Below are positions 1 to 9,003 of a DNA stretch of 64,000 nt, piece by piece. The stretch is taken from positions 6,621 to 70,620 of the forward strand of contig CAWAHE010000031.1 in the NCBI GenBank assembly GCA_963781775.1. The letters are read 5' to 3'. The notes under the pieces were generated by a model that had not been told where the DNA came from, made no database searches, and saw nothing but the letters and a program-made list of their open reading frames with translations. The translations under genes and the position numbers were made by a program. The stretch comes from CAVSRC01 sp963781775 (GTDB lineage: Bacteria > Pseudomonadota > Alphaproteobacteria > Rhizobiales > Kaistiaceae). Positions within the stretch are counted from its first letter, which is position 1; each line of letters opens with the position of its first letter.

Positions 1-432
1 GAATACGGGATCATCCTTCCCGCCTTCCTGACGGGCGCGCTGGCGCTGGGTGTCCAGTACAGCGCCTACATGGCCGAGGTCTATCGCGCCGGCATTGAAG
101 CGGTGCCAAAGGGCCAGCACGAAGCGGCCAAGGCGCTCGATTTCTCCAACGTCCATACCTTCACCCACGTGGTCCTGCCGCAGGCGGTGCCGCGCATCGT
201 TCCGGCGCTCGGCAACTACCTCGTCTCGATCATGAAGGACGTGCCGGTGCTGTCGGTAGTGACCGTGCTGGAGATGCTCAACGTCGCCCGCATCATCGGC
301 GACCAGACCTTCGACTATCTGGTGCCTCTCTCCATGGTCGGTGGGCTCTATCTCATCCTGACGCTGGTCGCCTCGGCCGTCGTGCGCCTCGTCGACAGGA
401 GTCTGCCAAAAACAGGGTTGCCGCTCAGATGA
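1..432 (+). CDS. ehuD: Ectoine/hydroxyectoine ABC transporter permease EhuD (3' part)
   Basis: Membrane permease of a polar amino-acid type ABC importer. The frame is open from base 1, so the gene begins before the window and only about 143 C-terminal residues are visible. They contain the EAA-type loop of this family, which contacts the ATPase (around EAAKALDFSN), followed by hydrophobic segments (VVTVLEMLNVARIIG, YLILTLVASAVV). The stop overlaps the ATG of the next gene in an ATGA, so the two are translationally coupled. The assignment to ectoine uptake rather than general amino-acid uptake is inferred from the downstream AsnC regulator, aldehyde dehydrogenase and aminotransferase, which accompany ehuABCD in ectoine-degrading rhizobia. 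Confidence 0.8.
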   Translation, partial: EYGIILPAFLTGALALGVQYSAYMAEVYRAGIEAVPKGQHEAAKALDFSNVHTFTHVVLPQAVPRIVPALGNYLVSIMKDVPVLSVVTVLEMLNVARIIGDQTFDYLVPLSMVGGLYLILTLVASAVVRLVDRSLPKTGLPLR

Positions 433-1214
433 CCGACCCAATCATCTCCTTCGACAAGGTGGTCAAGAATTACGGCGACCACATCGTCCTCAACGAACTC
501 GATTTCACCGTCGCACCGGGGGAGAAGGTCACCATTATCGGCCCGTCGGGCTCCGGCAAGTCGACGGTGCTGCGCATCCTGATGACATTGGAGAAGATCA
601 ACAACGGCGTGATCCATGTCGGCGGCCAGCCGCTCTGGCACGAGCAACGCAATGGCGAACTGGTCACGGCCAGCGAAGCGCATCTGCGGACCATGCGCAA
701 AATGCTCGGCATGGTCTTCCAGCAATTCAATTTGTTTCCGCACATGACGGTGCTGCGCAACATCACCGAGGCCCCGATCACGGTGCTCAAGATGTCCAAG
801 GCGGAGGCCCGCGACCGCGCCGAGGAATTGCTCCAGCTTGTCGGCCTGACCGACCAGGCGAACAAGTTCCCCAACCAATTGTCCGGCGGCCAGCAGCAAC
901 GCGTCGGCATTGCCCGGGCGCTCGCCATGCGCCCCAAGATCATGCTGTTCGACGAGCCGACTTCGGCGCTCGATCCAGAACTCGTCGGCGAGGTTCTCAA
1001 CGTCATCGGCCGGCTCGCCGCCGAACACGACCTCACCATGCTGCTGGTCACTCACGAGATGCGCTTCGCGCGCGAGGTCTCCGATCGTGTCTGCTTCTTC
1101 GACAAGGGCAGGATCAAGGAGCAGGGAACGCCCGACCAGCTGTTCACGGACCCCAAGGAGGCGCGCACGCGCGAATTTCTCAAGGCCGTGCTCGACGGGA
1201 ACCGGAGCGCTTGA
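429..1214 (+). CDS. ehuA: Ectoine/hydroxyectoine ABC transporter ATP-binding protein EhuA
   Basis: Cytoplasmic ATPase that powers the EhuCD permease for uptake of ectoine or hydroxyectoine. The 261 residues hold all ABC motifs in order: Walker A GPSGSGKST at about residues 38-46, the signature LSGGQQQR, Walker B IMLFDEPTSALD and the H-loop VTHEM. Length is normal for the polar amino-acid ATPase family. The start ATG overlaps the ehuD stop (ATGA), and the ehuA stop overlaps a possible ATG of the regulator gene, so one transcript is likely. From sequence alone a glutamate or other polar amino-acid ATPase would look very similar; the specificity rests on neighbours. Confidence 0.82.
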   Translation: MTDPIISFDKVVKNYGDHIVLNELDFTVAPGEKVTIIGPSGSGKSTVLRILMTLEKINNGVIHVGGQPLWHEQRNGELVTASEAHLRTMRKMLGMVFQQFNLFPHMTVLRNITEAPITVLKMSKAEARDRAEELLQLVGLTDQANKFPNQLSGGQQQRVGIARALAMRPKIMLFDEPTSALDPELVGEVLNVIGRLAAEHDLTMLLVTHEMRFAREVSDRVCFFDKGRIKEQGTPDQLFTDPKEARTREFLKAVLDGNRSA

Positions 1215-1246
1215 TGGAACCGACGCTCAACAGGCCCGCAGTTTGC

Positions 1247-1825
1247 ATGTCGGACAATCTGGACGCCGCGGCCACAGCCGCATTAGTGTCCTATCGTCGA
1301 CCGACAGGGCTGAAAACTGGCGTGAACACGGCCAAACCGGACAATCCGAGACTCGATGCACGGGACATCAAGATCCTGGGCATCCTCCAGCGCGAAGGGC
1401 GCATCTCGAAAACTGCGCTGGCGGAACGGGTCAATCTTTCGTCGACGCCGTGCTGGGAACGGTTGCGCCGGCTCGAACAGGCCGGGATCATCGAGAGCTA
1501 CGGCGCTCAGATATCGCTGAAAGCCTTCGGACCGGTGACCATCGTGTTCGTCGAGGTCAGCATCGAAAATCATCGCAGCGAGGATTTCCAGCGCTTCGAG
1601 AGCGCCATCGCCAAGGTGCCGGAAATCATCGAATGCTGGGCGGTCGGCGGCGGCATCGACTATCTCTGCAAGGTGGTCGTGCGGAACCTCGGCGACTACC
1701 AGGAACTGATCGAATCCCTGCTCGAAGAGCACATCGGCATTCAGCGGTATTTCACCTACGTGGTGACCGCCCCGGTCAAGAACGAACCGATGCCTGTCCA
1801 GTTGCTGGCGCGGCCCGACGCTTGA
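1247..1825 (+). CDS. Lrp/AsnC family transcriptional regulator (DoeX-like)
   Basis: DNA-binding regulator of the Lrp/AsnC family. The winged helix-turn-helix is clear (LDARDIKILGILQREGRIS, then TALAERVNLSSTPCWERLRRL), followed by a RAM/AsnC ligand domain (CWAVGGGIDYLCKVVV). In ectoine-degrading bacteria an AsnC protein (AsnC/DoeX) is encoded with the uptake and degradation genes and controls them; its position between ehuA and the catabolic genes fits that role. The start is uncertain: the frame is open from 1214, ATG 1247 is given here, and GTG 1322 would give the more usual length of about 167 residues with the HTH close to the N-terminus. No start has a strong ribosome binding site. Confidence 0.8.
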   Translation: MSDNLDAAATAALVSYRRPTGLKTGVNTAKPDNPRLDARDIKILGILQREGRISKTALAERVNLSSTPCWERLRRLEQAGIIESYGAQISLKAFGPVTIVFVEVSIENHRSEDFQRFESAIAKVPEIIECWAVGGGIDYLCKVVVRNLGDYQELIESLLEEHIGIQRYFTYVVTAPVKNEPMPVQLLARPDA

Positions 1826-1923
1826 CGCACGGCGTCTCGCCTGCTGATCCATTCTTCCCATCCGTCGACACGAGATCGCGAGTCGCGGATGTTTGCGCGA
1901 TGCGTATGCAAGAGGCGAAGGCG

Positions 1924-2694
1924 ATGACAAAGCTGGCCAATCCGTTCCGGATTATCGCGCATCGCGGGGCAAGCGGCTACGCGCCTGAAAACACCATGGC
2001 GGCGTTCGCGCGCGCCGTGGAGATGGGCGCGACAGAGATCGAGACCGACGTTGCATTGACGCGTGACGGCAAGCTGCTGCTCTTCCATGACAACACCCTC
2101 GAGCGGACAACCAACGGCACCGGGCTGCCCGAGAACTACACGCTTGAGGAATTGAAAGAGCTGGATGCCGGTTCCTGGCACGATCCGGCCCTGTCGTGGG
2201 ATCGCGATTATCGCGGTGAGCGGCTCATCAGCCTCGAAGAATTGCTCGACACCTTCGGACAATCGCTGACCTATCACGTCGAGCTCAAGAAGCCGATGCC
2301 AGGCCTTGTGCCGGCGGTTGTCGAAGCCATCGAGGATCGTGGCCTGATCGACAGGGTATTTCTGTGCTCGGTCGAGAACGAGGTCGGCCTCAAGGAGGCG
2401 CAGACGCTTTCGCCGGGCCTGCGCATCGCCTGGGCGCCCGCGCTGCTCCTCAAGGACGTTCCCCGGCGCGCCGTGGAGCGATGCGCCGCGAACGGATTCG
2501 CGATGATCACGCTCAACGCCACCAATCAATCGCCGGAACTCGTTCAACTTGCGCATGGCCTGGGTATCGAGGCGCGGAGTTCCGGCATTTCGAACCGCCA
2601 GAAAATGATCGCTGCCGCCGAGATCGGCTGCAACGGCATGACCATCAACTGGCCGGACTGGCTGATGGATTACGTCAAGGAGCAAGAGAGATGA
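1924..2694 (+). CDS. Glycerophosphodiester phosphodiesterase
   Basis: Predicted enzyme that hydrolyses glycerophosphodiesters to glycerol 3-phosphate and an alcohol. The 256-residue protein has the family's signature: HRGASGYAPENT near the N-terminus with the catalytic His, the metal-binding EIETDV, and LLFHDNTLERTTNGTG with the second catalytic His. There is no signal peptide from this start, so it is probably cytoplasmic. ATG 1924 is chosen because AGAGG lies about 9 bases upstream and the catalytic HRG then falls at residue 13; ATGs at 1900 and 1906 are alternatives. It sits between the ectoine regulator and the aldehyde dehydrogenase; why a phosphodiesterase is placed here is not evident. 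Confidence 0.85.
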   Translation: MTKLANPFRIIAHRGASGYAPENTMAAFARAVEMGATEIETDVALTRDGKLLLFHDNTLERTTNGTGLPENYTLEELKELDAGSWHDPALSWDRDYRGERLISLEELLDTFGQSLTYHVELKKPMPGLVPAVVEAIEDRGLIDRVFLCSVENEVGLKEAQTLSPGLRIAWAPALLLKDVPRRAVERCAANGFAMITLNATNQSPELVQLAHGLGIEARSSGISNRQKMIAAAEIGCNGMTINWPDWLMDYVKEQER

Positions 2695-2866
2695 TGTGGA
2701 GATCGGATCCAGTCATCCCGGTGCGGCGGCTGGCCGATTCCGCCGCATAGACGATCCTTCGCCAACGCCCGGCGTCGGCAGGCCATCTCTCCGATTTCGC
2801 AGCCGAGTTTGGCCGACGGCTCTGGATCGCGGCCGCTAAGGTCGCCTCGCCCGTCCGGAGGCGAGA

Positions 2867-4372
2867 ATGCCGAAATCTGCCCAAGCGCCGTTTGCCGCCG
2901 CCCGGCCCGATGACGGTCTGGCCGACACAACGCTTTTCTGCGCGGCTGCCTTCATCGACGGCGAGCGGGTCGGCCTCAGAACCAAGATTGCCGAGCGTAC
3001 AGCCGTTGCCGTCACCGATCCGGCAACCGGAGAGATGATCGGACTGGTGCCCGCGATCTCGGCAGCTGACGCGAGAGGCGCGGTCGATGCCGCGGCAGCG
3101 GCCTTTCCCGGCTGGTCTGCGCTCCTGCCGCAGGCGCGCTCGTCGGTTCTCCGCAAATGGTTCGAGCTGGTCATCGCGGCGCGGGACGATCTCGCCGTCA
3201 TCATGACGCGCGAACAGGGCAAGCCTCTTTCAGAGGCGCGCGGCGAAATCGAATACGCTGCCTCCTTCATCGAGTTCTACGCCGAGGAGGCCAAGCGCAC
3301 CAACATCGAGAGCGTGACTTCACACCTGCCCGACGCGGAGGTCGAGGTGTGGCGCGAGCCGGCCGGCGTCGCCGCGCTCATCACCCCGTGGAATTTTCCG
3401 GCGGCCATGCTGACGCGCAAGGCGGCGGCTGCACTCGCGGCAGGCTGCACCGTGGTGGCGCATCCGTCGATCGAGACGCCGTTCTCGGCGACGGCACTGG
3501 CCGTGCTCGCGGAACGCGCCGGACTCCCTCGCGGCGTCTTCAATGTCGTGACCGGCCACGCGCCGGAGATTGTCGGCGCATGGACGGACGACGAGCGTGT
3601 GCGGGTGCTCTCCTTCACCGGCTCCACGGAAGTCGGCAGACTGTTGTTCCGCCAATCGGCCAACACGGTGAAGCGGCTGGTGCTGGAACTCGGCGGGCTG
3701 GCGCCTTTCATCGTTTTTGCCGATGCCGACCTCGGTCACGCCGTTGACGAGGCCATCAAGGCGAAATTCGCGACATCAGGACAGGACTGCCTCGCCGCCA
3801 ATCGCATCTACGTGGAACGCAGCGCCTACGACGCATTCTGCCGGCGATTCGCGGACGCCACCGAGAAGTTGACTGTCGGGCCGGGGCTGGACGATCCCGA
3901 CATCGGGCCACTGATGAACGCAGCCGCGGTCCAGAAGCAGCGCGATCATGTCGCCGATGCGCTCGCCAAAGGCGCGCGCTGCCTGACCGGCGGCAAGTCC
4001 CATGCCGCCGGGCCGCTCTTCTTCACACCGACGGTGCTGGTCGATGTTCCCGACGACGCCTTGATCATGCGCGAGGAGACCTTCGGGCCGGTCGCCGCTA
4101 TCGCGCCGTTCGACACCGAGGACGAAGTCGTGGCGAAGGCGAACGACACCGAATACGGCCTCGTCGCCTACCTCCACGCCAACGACCCGCGCCGCATCTA
4201 TCGCGTCAGCCGGGCGCTCCAATACGGCATGGTCGCGGTCAACCGTACCAAGGTGACTGGTGCGCCGATTCCGTTCGGCGGAATGAAACAGTCCGGCATC
4301 GGGCGCGAGGGCGCCCGCCTCGGCATGGAAGCCTTCACGGAAGTCAAATACGTCTGCCGCGACTGGCACTGA
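2867..4372 (+). CDS. NAD(P)-dependent aldehyde dehydrogenase (succinate/aspartate-semialdehyde type)
   Basis: Oxidises a semialdehyde to the acid. It is a full-length ALDH of 501 residues with the cofactor loop TPWNFPAAMLTRKAAAAL, the catalytic Glu in LELGG, the catalytic Cys at about residue 308 (SGQDC) and the C-terminal GGMKQSGIGREG. It resembles succinate-semialdehyde dehydrogenases (GabD-like). Next to an ectoine transporter and a class III aminotransferase it matches ssd/DoeC, which oxidises aspartate semialdehyde to aspartate in ectoine breakdown. GGAGG sits 7 bases before the ATG. The substrate is inferred from context; plain succinate semialdehyde cannot be excluded. Confidence 0.85.
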   Translation: MPKSAQAPFAAARPDDGLADTTLFCAAAFIDGERVGLRTKIAERTAVAVTDPATGEMIGLVPAISAADARGAVDAAAAAFPGWSALLPQARSSVLRKWFELVIAARDDLAVIMTREQGKPLSEARGEIEYAASFIEFYAEEAKRTNIESVTSHLPDAEVEVWREPAGVAALITPWNFPAAMLTRKAAAALAAGCTVVAHPSIETPFSATALAVLAERAGLPRGVFNVVTGHAPEIVGAWTDDERVRVLSFTGSTEVGRLLFRQSANTVKRLVLELGGLAPFIVFADADLGHAVDEAIKAKFATSGQDCLAANRIYVERSAYDAFCRRFADATEKLTVGPGLDDPDIGPLMNAAAVQKQRDHVADALAKGARCLTGGKSHAAGPLFFTPTVLVDVPDDALIMREETFGPVAAIAPFDTEDEVVAKANDTEYGLVAYLHANDPRRIYRVSRALQYGMVAVNRTKVTGAPIPFGGMKQSGIGREGARLGMEAFTEVKYVCRDWH

Positions 4373-4387
4373 CACGGCGGAAAGAAA

Positions 4388-5779
4388 ATGAGAAAGGACC
4401 AGGCAATGCTCGCCAACGACCAGCTCGACAAGTGGGACCGGGAGAGCTTCTTCCACCCCTCGACCCACCTCGCCCAGCACGAGCGCGGCGAAAGCCCGAG
4501 CCGGATCGTGACCGGTGGGTCCGGCGTCTACATCGAGGATCGCGACGGCAATCGCCTCCTCGACGCCTTTGCCGGCCTTTACTGCGTCAATGTCGGCTAC
4601 GGCCGCCAGGAGATCGCCGAGGCGATCGCCGCCCAGGCACGCGAACTGGCCTACTACCATGCCTATGTCGGCCACGGCACCGAGGCCTCGATCACACTGG
4701 CCAAGATGATCCTCGCGCGCGCGCCCGCCAACATGTCGAAGGTCTATTTCGGCCTCGGCGGCTCGGACGCCAACGAGACCAACATCAAGATGGTCTGGTA
4801 CTACAACAACATCCTCGGCCGGCCGGAGAAGAAGAAGATCATTTCTCGTTGGCGCGGCTATCACGGCTCCGGCCTGATGACCGGTTCGCTGACCGGTCTC
4901 GACGTCTTTCACAAGAAGTTCGACCTGCCCCTGGCCGGCGTGTTCCACACCGAGGCGCCCTATTATTTTCGCCGCCCGCGGCTCGACATGAGCGAGGCTG
5001 AGTTCGTCGCCCATTGCGTAGCCGAACTGGAGGCGCTGATCGAACGCGAGGGCGCCGACACCATCGCGGCCTTCATCGGCGAGCCGGTGCTGGGCACGGG
5101 GGGGCTGGTGCCGCCGCCGCAAGGCTACTGGCCCGCCATCCAGACGGTCCTGAAGAAGCACGACATCCTGCTGATCGTCGACGAAGTGGTCACCGGTTTC
5201 GGCCGCCTGGGGACCATGTTCGGATCCGACAAATACGGCCTCGAGGCCGACGTCATCACCATCGCCAAGGGCCTGACCTCGGCTTATGCGCCGCTGTCGG
5301 GATCGATCTTCTCGGATCGGGTCTGGCAGGTGTTGGCGCGCGGCACGGATGAGAACGGCGCTATTGGCCACGGCTGGACGTACTCAGCCCATCCGATCGG
5401 CGCGGCGGCGGGCGTGGCAAATCTCAGGCTCGTGGACGAACTCAACCTTGTCGAGAACGCCAGCAAGACCGGCACCTATCTCAACAAGACCATGGGCGAG
5501 GCCGTTGGCGGCCATCGCAATGTCGGCGACGTTCGTGGCGAGGGCATGCTGTGTGCCGTCGAATTCGTCGCGGACAAGAGTGATCGCACCTTCTTCGATC
5601 CGGGCGAGAAAGTGGGCGCGCGCGTGGTCGCGGCGCTGCTCAGCCGCGGCGTCATCGCGCGCGCCATGCCTCAAGGCGACATCGTCGGCTTCGCGCCACC
5701 CCTCTGCCTTTCGCGCGAGGAAGCCGACATCGTCGTCGGCCGCTTCGCTGAAGCGGTGCGCGAAGTGCTGGGAAACTGA
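4388..5779 (+). CDS. Class III aminotransferase, probable diaminobutyrate transaminase (DoeD/Atf-like)
   Basis: PLP-dependent transaminase, probably moving the amino group of diaminobutyrate to an oxo acid, giving aspartate semialdehyde for the preceding dehydrogenase. The fold type I class III pattern is complete: GLGGSDANETNIKM for phosphate binding, IVDEVVTGFGRLG with the PLP-ring Asp, and the Schiff-base Lys at about residue 294 in ITIAKGLTSAYAPLSG. Length 463 residues is normal. The gene follows the dehydrogenase by 15 bases, so they are co-transcribed. ATG 4406 is an equally good start, with AAAGGA 7 bases upstream. The ectoine role is inferred from context; the fold also occurs in beta-alanine and putrescine transaminases. 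Confidence 0.85.
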   Translation: MRKDQAMLANDQLDKWDRESFFHPSTHLAQHERGESPSRIVTGGSGVYIEDRDGNRLLDAFAGLYCVNVGYGRQEIAEAIAAQARELAYYHAYVGHGTEASITLAKMILARAPANMSKVYFGLGGSDANETNIKMVWYYNNILGRPEKKKIISRWRGYHGSGLMTGSLTGLDVFHKKFDLPLAGVFHTEAPYYFRRPRLDMSEAEFVAHCVAELEALIEREGADTIAAFIGEPVLGTGGLVPPPQGYWPAIQTVLKKHDILLIVDEVVTGFGRLGTMFGSDKYGLEADVITIAKGLTSAYAPLSGSIFSDRVWQVLARGTDENGAIGHGWTYSAHPIGAAAGVANLRLVDELNLVENASKTGTYLNKTMGEAVGGHRNVGDVRGEGMLCAVEFVADKSDRTFFDPGEKVGARVVAALLSRGVIARAMPQGDIVGFAPPLCLSREEADIVVGRFAEAVREVLGN

Positions 5780-5793
5780 CGAAACCGGCCGCC

Positions 5794-6204
5794 GCGGATC
5801 GCCGGCGCAGCGAATATGGCGCAGTCGGACGAGCGGCCGCCGATGATGACGTCGCAGCCCTTGTCGAGCAGATCGATGTAAGGGTGAACGCCGGCCATCG
5901 CCACGATGCGGTCGGTGGCGTCTAGCTCGCTCTCGCTCAGGTTGGGGCGGCCGTCGAGACCCTGGATCGGCGAGCCAGCGCGCATCTTCCGGCGGACGTG
6001 CGCCCTGTCCACCTCGGAATAGAACCAGCCAAGGCGAAAAGGCGGCAATCGATGCTTGGCCGCCAGTTCCTTGATGATCGACACATAGCGGTCGACGCGG
6101 CTGTTGGTGCCGGTGTCGCCGGCCGAGCCTGTGACCATGGGCACGCCAATCCGTCGGGCAGCGAGCAGCATCTCCTCGAGATCCTGCCGCCGACTGGCAT
6201 TTTT
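5794..6204 (-). pseudogene. Remnant of an AtuA/DUF1446-like gene (acyclic terpene utilization family)
   Basis: About 137 codons on the minus strand still read as a coherent protein: LEEMLLAARRIGVPMV, then GSAGDTGTNSRVDRYV, HVRRKM, GLDGRPNLSESELDATD and GCDVIIGGRSSDCAIFAAPA. This is the N-terminal half of the AtuA-like DUF1446 family, whose full members are about 450-600 residues. No family sequence is recognisable on either side: the upstream codons look random and the downstream frame runs antisense into the aminotransferase gene. No sensible start codon or ribosome site precedes it. It is therefore read as an internal gene fragment left after deletion or rearrangement, not an active gene. 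Confidence 0.7.
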
Positions 6205-6331
6205 TTTGCGTAGAGCGACGGAGCGCGCCGAACGCTTCGTTTGATGCGCAGGGCAACGGTGAAACACGCCGACGCCGGCAGCGTTTGAACTGCCGGGGTC
6301 GGTGCTCATGTTTTGAGCGGCGGAGCGGCGT

Positions 6332-7198
6332 TTGATATCCACAAATCCCAGCGATCCCAAGGGAATCGTCTGGCTCGCCTCGTATCCAAAATCCGGCAAC
6401 ACGTGGATCCGCGTATTTCTTTACGCGGTCTATAACCTCATGATCGGGCTGCCTCTGGCTGAGGTGGACCTGAATCGGCTGTCGGAATTCGGGGAAAACG
6501 AGCGGGCGGCGGTCTTCTTCGAGCCCTATCTCCGTAAGCCGGCGACGATCGCCGCAAGGGCCGAAATCGCCGCGGCGCGGTTGAAGGTCCAGGCCGACCT
6601 CTTCGAGCGGAACGGCGGCCTCGTGCTCATCAAGACGCACAACGCCCTGATCGACGATGCCGGCTTTCCCACGATCAATCGCGACGTTTCGGCAGGCGCC
6701 GTGTACGTGATCCGCAATCCACTCGATGTCGCGGTCTCTTTCGCGCATTTCTACGGACTGTCCATCGATCAGGCGATTGAACGAATGGGCACGGAGAACT
6801 ACGCGACGGGCAACACCACCGAGGAGGTCTATTTTATCACCGGTTCGTGGACGCAACATGTGCGGAGTTGGACTGAGCGGCCCAATCCGGCGATCCACGT
6901 CGTGCGCTATGAAGACCTGCTCGACCGACCCTTCGACTCCTTCGCCGGGATCGCGGACCACGTGATGATGCCGCACGGGGACGGCATCCTGCACAAGGCC
7001 GTGGACCTCACCAGTTTCGCCAACCTGCGGAAAGCGGAGATCGCCCACGGCTTTCCCGAGAAGACACAGCATGTCGACCTGTTCTTTCGCTCTGGCCGCG
7101 CCGGTCAGTGGCGCGATGTGCTGACCGACAAGCAGGTACAGCGGCTGGTCGACGATCACGGTGCCGAGATGGCGCGCTTCGGATACCTGCCGGCCTGA
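6332..7198 (+). CDS. Sulfotransferase domain protein
   Basis: Predicted PAPS-dependent sulfotransferase of 288 residues. Near the N-terminus WLASYPKSGNTWIRVFL is the 5'-phosphosulfate binding loop of this family, and VIRNPLDVAVSFAHFYG is the 3'-phosphate binding motif; a later FRSGRAGQWRDVLT matches the C-terminal cofactor segment (RKGxxGDWK-like). No signal peptide is seen. TTG 6332 is used as the start because GGAG lies 6 bases upstream and no earlier ATG exists in frame. The acceptor is unknown. It follows a decayed gene and precedes the cbb3 oxidase cluster, neither of which suggests its substrate. Confidence 0.8.
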   Translation: MISTNPSDPKGIVWLASYPKSGNTWIRVFLYAVYNLMIGLPLAEVDLNRLSEFGENERAAVFFEPYLRKPATIAARAEIAAARLKVQADLFERNGGLVLIKTHNALIDDAGFPTINRDVSAGAVYVIRNPLDVAVSFAHFYGLSIDQAIERMGTENYATGNTTEEVYFITGSWTQHVRSWTERPNPAIHVVRYEDLLDRPFDSFAGIADHVMMPHGDGILHKAVDLTSFANLRKAEIAHGFPEKTQHVDLFFRSGRAGQWRDVLTDKQVQRLVDDHGAEMARFGYLPA

Positions 7199-7241
7199 CG
7201 CCGCGCGAAACTGCGGCAATCTGCCCCAAGGCGAGGGTTGT

Positions 7242-7255
7242 TTGATCCTCGTCAA
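7242..7255. promoter_or_regulatory. FNR/FixK-type box upstream of ccoN
   Basis: TTGATCCTCGTCAA fits the FNR/FixK consensus TTGAT-N4-ATCAA except for one position in the right half (G for A). It lies 78 bases upstream of the ccoN start, a usual place for activation of a microaerobic oxidase operon. Confidence 0.8.
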
Positions 7256-7332
7256 AGTCGCGCTTCGCCGAATCCACGAGTGTCCCAGCATCCGCGCGAA
7301 AGTCCGCGCTCGATCGATAGGGGGCTGTTGGG

Positions 7333-8991
7333 GTGGCGCAACCGATTTCCGTCAAGAAGACGTTCACCAATGGCGAAGCCGGTCTGATCATCGTCTTCAC
7401 GGCCCTCGCCCTCGTATCGCTGGTCATCGCGGGCAAGGCCTGGACGACGGCCTACTCGTTCCACGCTCTGATCTTTGCCGCCGCCAGCGCGTTCGCGGTT
7501 TTCAAGATTTTCGACCGCTATTTCGATCGGCCCGCCGAGCGCCCGCCGCTCGAGATCGATGGCAAGCCCAATTACAATTTCGGGCCGGTGAAATTCGCCA
7601 CACTGGCCGGATTGTTCTGGGGCATCGCCGGCTTCACCGTCGGCCTTTACCTTGCCCTGGAGCTGTCATTCCCGGCGTTCGATCTCGGCCTGCCGTGGGT
7701 CAACTTCGGCCGCCTGCGGCCGCTCCACACCTCCGCTGTCATTTTCGCCTTCGGCGGCAACGTTCTCATCGCCACGTCGTTCTACGTCGTGCAGCGCACG
7801 TCGCGGGCGCGCCTCGCCGGCGATCTCGCCCCATGGTTCGTCGTCCTCGGCTACAACCTGTTTATCGTCATCGCTGGCACGGGCTATCTGCTCGGCATCA
7901 CCCAATCGAAGGAATACGCTGAGCCCGAGTGGTACGCCGACCTGTGGCTCACCGTCGTCTGGGTGACCTACTTGCTCGTGTTCATGGCGACACTGTTCCG
8001 GCGCAAGGAACCCCACATCTATGTGGCGAACTGGTTCTTCCTCGCCTTCATTCTGACGATCGCGGTTCTGCATCTCGGCAACAACGCGGCCATCCCGATC
8101 TCGATTTTCTCGCCGAAGTCATACATCGTCTGGTCGGGCGTCCAGGACGCCATGGTGCAGTGGTGGTACGGCCACAACGCCGTCGGCTTCTTCCTGACGG
8201 CCGGCTTCCTCGGCATCATGTACTACTTCATTCCGAAGCGCGCCGAACGGCCGGTCTATTCGTACCGCCTTTCGATCATCCACTTCTGGGCGCTGATCTT
8301 CCTCTACATCTGGGCCGGCCCGCACCATCTGCACTACACCGCCCTGCCCGACTGGGCGCAGACGCTCGGCATGACGTTCTCGATCATGCTGTGGATGCCG
8401 TCGTGGGGCGGCATGATCAACGGGCTGATGACGCTTTCCGGCGCCTGGGACAAGCTCAGGACCGATCCGGTGCTGCGCATGATGGTGGTGTCGGTGGCCT
8501 TCTACGGCATGTCGACCTTCGAGGGGCCGATGATGTCGGTGAAGATCGTCAACTCGCTTTCGCACTACACCGACTGGACCATCGGCCACGTTCATTCCGG
8601 GGCGCTCGGCTGGGTCGCCTACATCTCGTTCGGCGCCATCTATTGCCTGGTGCCATGGCTGTGGAACCGGAAGGGGCTCTACTCGCTTCGCCTGGTTAAC
8701 TGGCACTTCTGGATCTCGAGCCTCGGCATCGTTCTCTACATCACCTCGATGTGGGTGGCCGGCATCCTGCAGGGGCTGATGTGGCGCGCCTATACCTCGC
8801 TCGGCTTTCTCGAATACTCCTTCGTCGAGACGGTCGAGGCCATGCACCCGTTCTATATGATCCGGGCGCTTGGCGGTTTCCTGTTCCTCGTTGGCGGACT
8901 GCTGATGGTCTTCAACGTGTGGAAAACAATCACCGATCCGACGTCCGACGAAGTGCCAGCGGCGCGGCCCGCCATGGTTCCGGCCGAGTAA
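7333..8991 (+). CDS. ccoN: cbb3-type cytochrome c oxidase subunit I (CcoN)
   Basis: Catalytic membrane subunit of the high-affinity cbb3 oxidase, holding the low-spin heme b and the heme b3-CuB centre where O2 is reduced. The 552-residue protein is almost entirely transmembrane and contains the expected His motifs: RPLHTSAVIFAFGGN, WYGHNAVGFFLT, WAGPHHLHYTALPDW, and LSHYTDWTIGHVHSGALGW. GTG 7333 is the annotated start; the coding frame upstream is not plausible. It is the first gene of ccoNOQP, 12 bases before ccoO, and lies behind an FNR/FixK box, which predicts induction at low oxygen. Confidence 0.95.
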   Translation: MAQPISVKKTFTNGEAGLIIVFTALALVSLVIAGKAWTTAYSFHALIFAAASAFAVFKIFDRYFDRPAERPPLEIDGKPNYNFGPVKFATLAGLFWGIAGFTVGLYLALELSFPAFDLGLPWVNFGRLRPLHTSAVIFAFGGNVLIATSFYVVQRTSRARLAGDLAPWFVVLGYNLFIVIAGTGYLLGITQSKEYAEPEWYADLWLTVVWVTYLLVFMATLFRRKEPHIYVANWFFLAFILTIAVLHLGNNAAIPISIFSPKSYIVWSGVQDAMVQWWYGHNAVGFFLTAGFLGIMYYFIPKRAERPVYSYRLSIIHFWALIFLYIWAGPHHLHYTALPDWAQTLGMTFSIMLWMPSWGGMINGLMTLSGAWDKLRTDPVLRMMVVSVAFYGMSTFEGPMMSVKIVNSLSHYTDWTIGHVHSGALGWVAYISFGAIYCLVPWLWNRKGLYSLRLVNWHFWISSLGIVLYITSMWVAGILQGLMWRAYTSLGFLEYSFVETVEAMHPFYMIRALGGFLFLVGGLLMVFNVWKTITDPTSDEVPAARPAMVPAE

Positions 8992-9003
8992 GGGGGCGCA
9001 CCG

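Noticed and set aside
5384..7291. A 635-codon minus-strand frame across the aminotransferase and sulfotransferase
   Set aside because: Both plus-strand genes carry clear motifs, and the minus frame makes no recognisable protein in this register; the AtuA-like fragment lies in a different minus frame.
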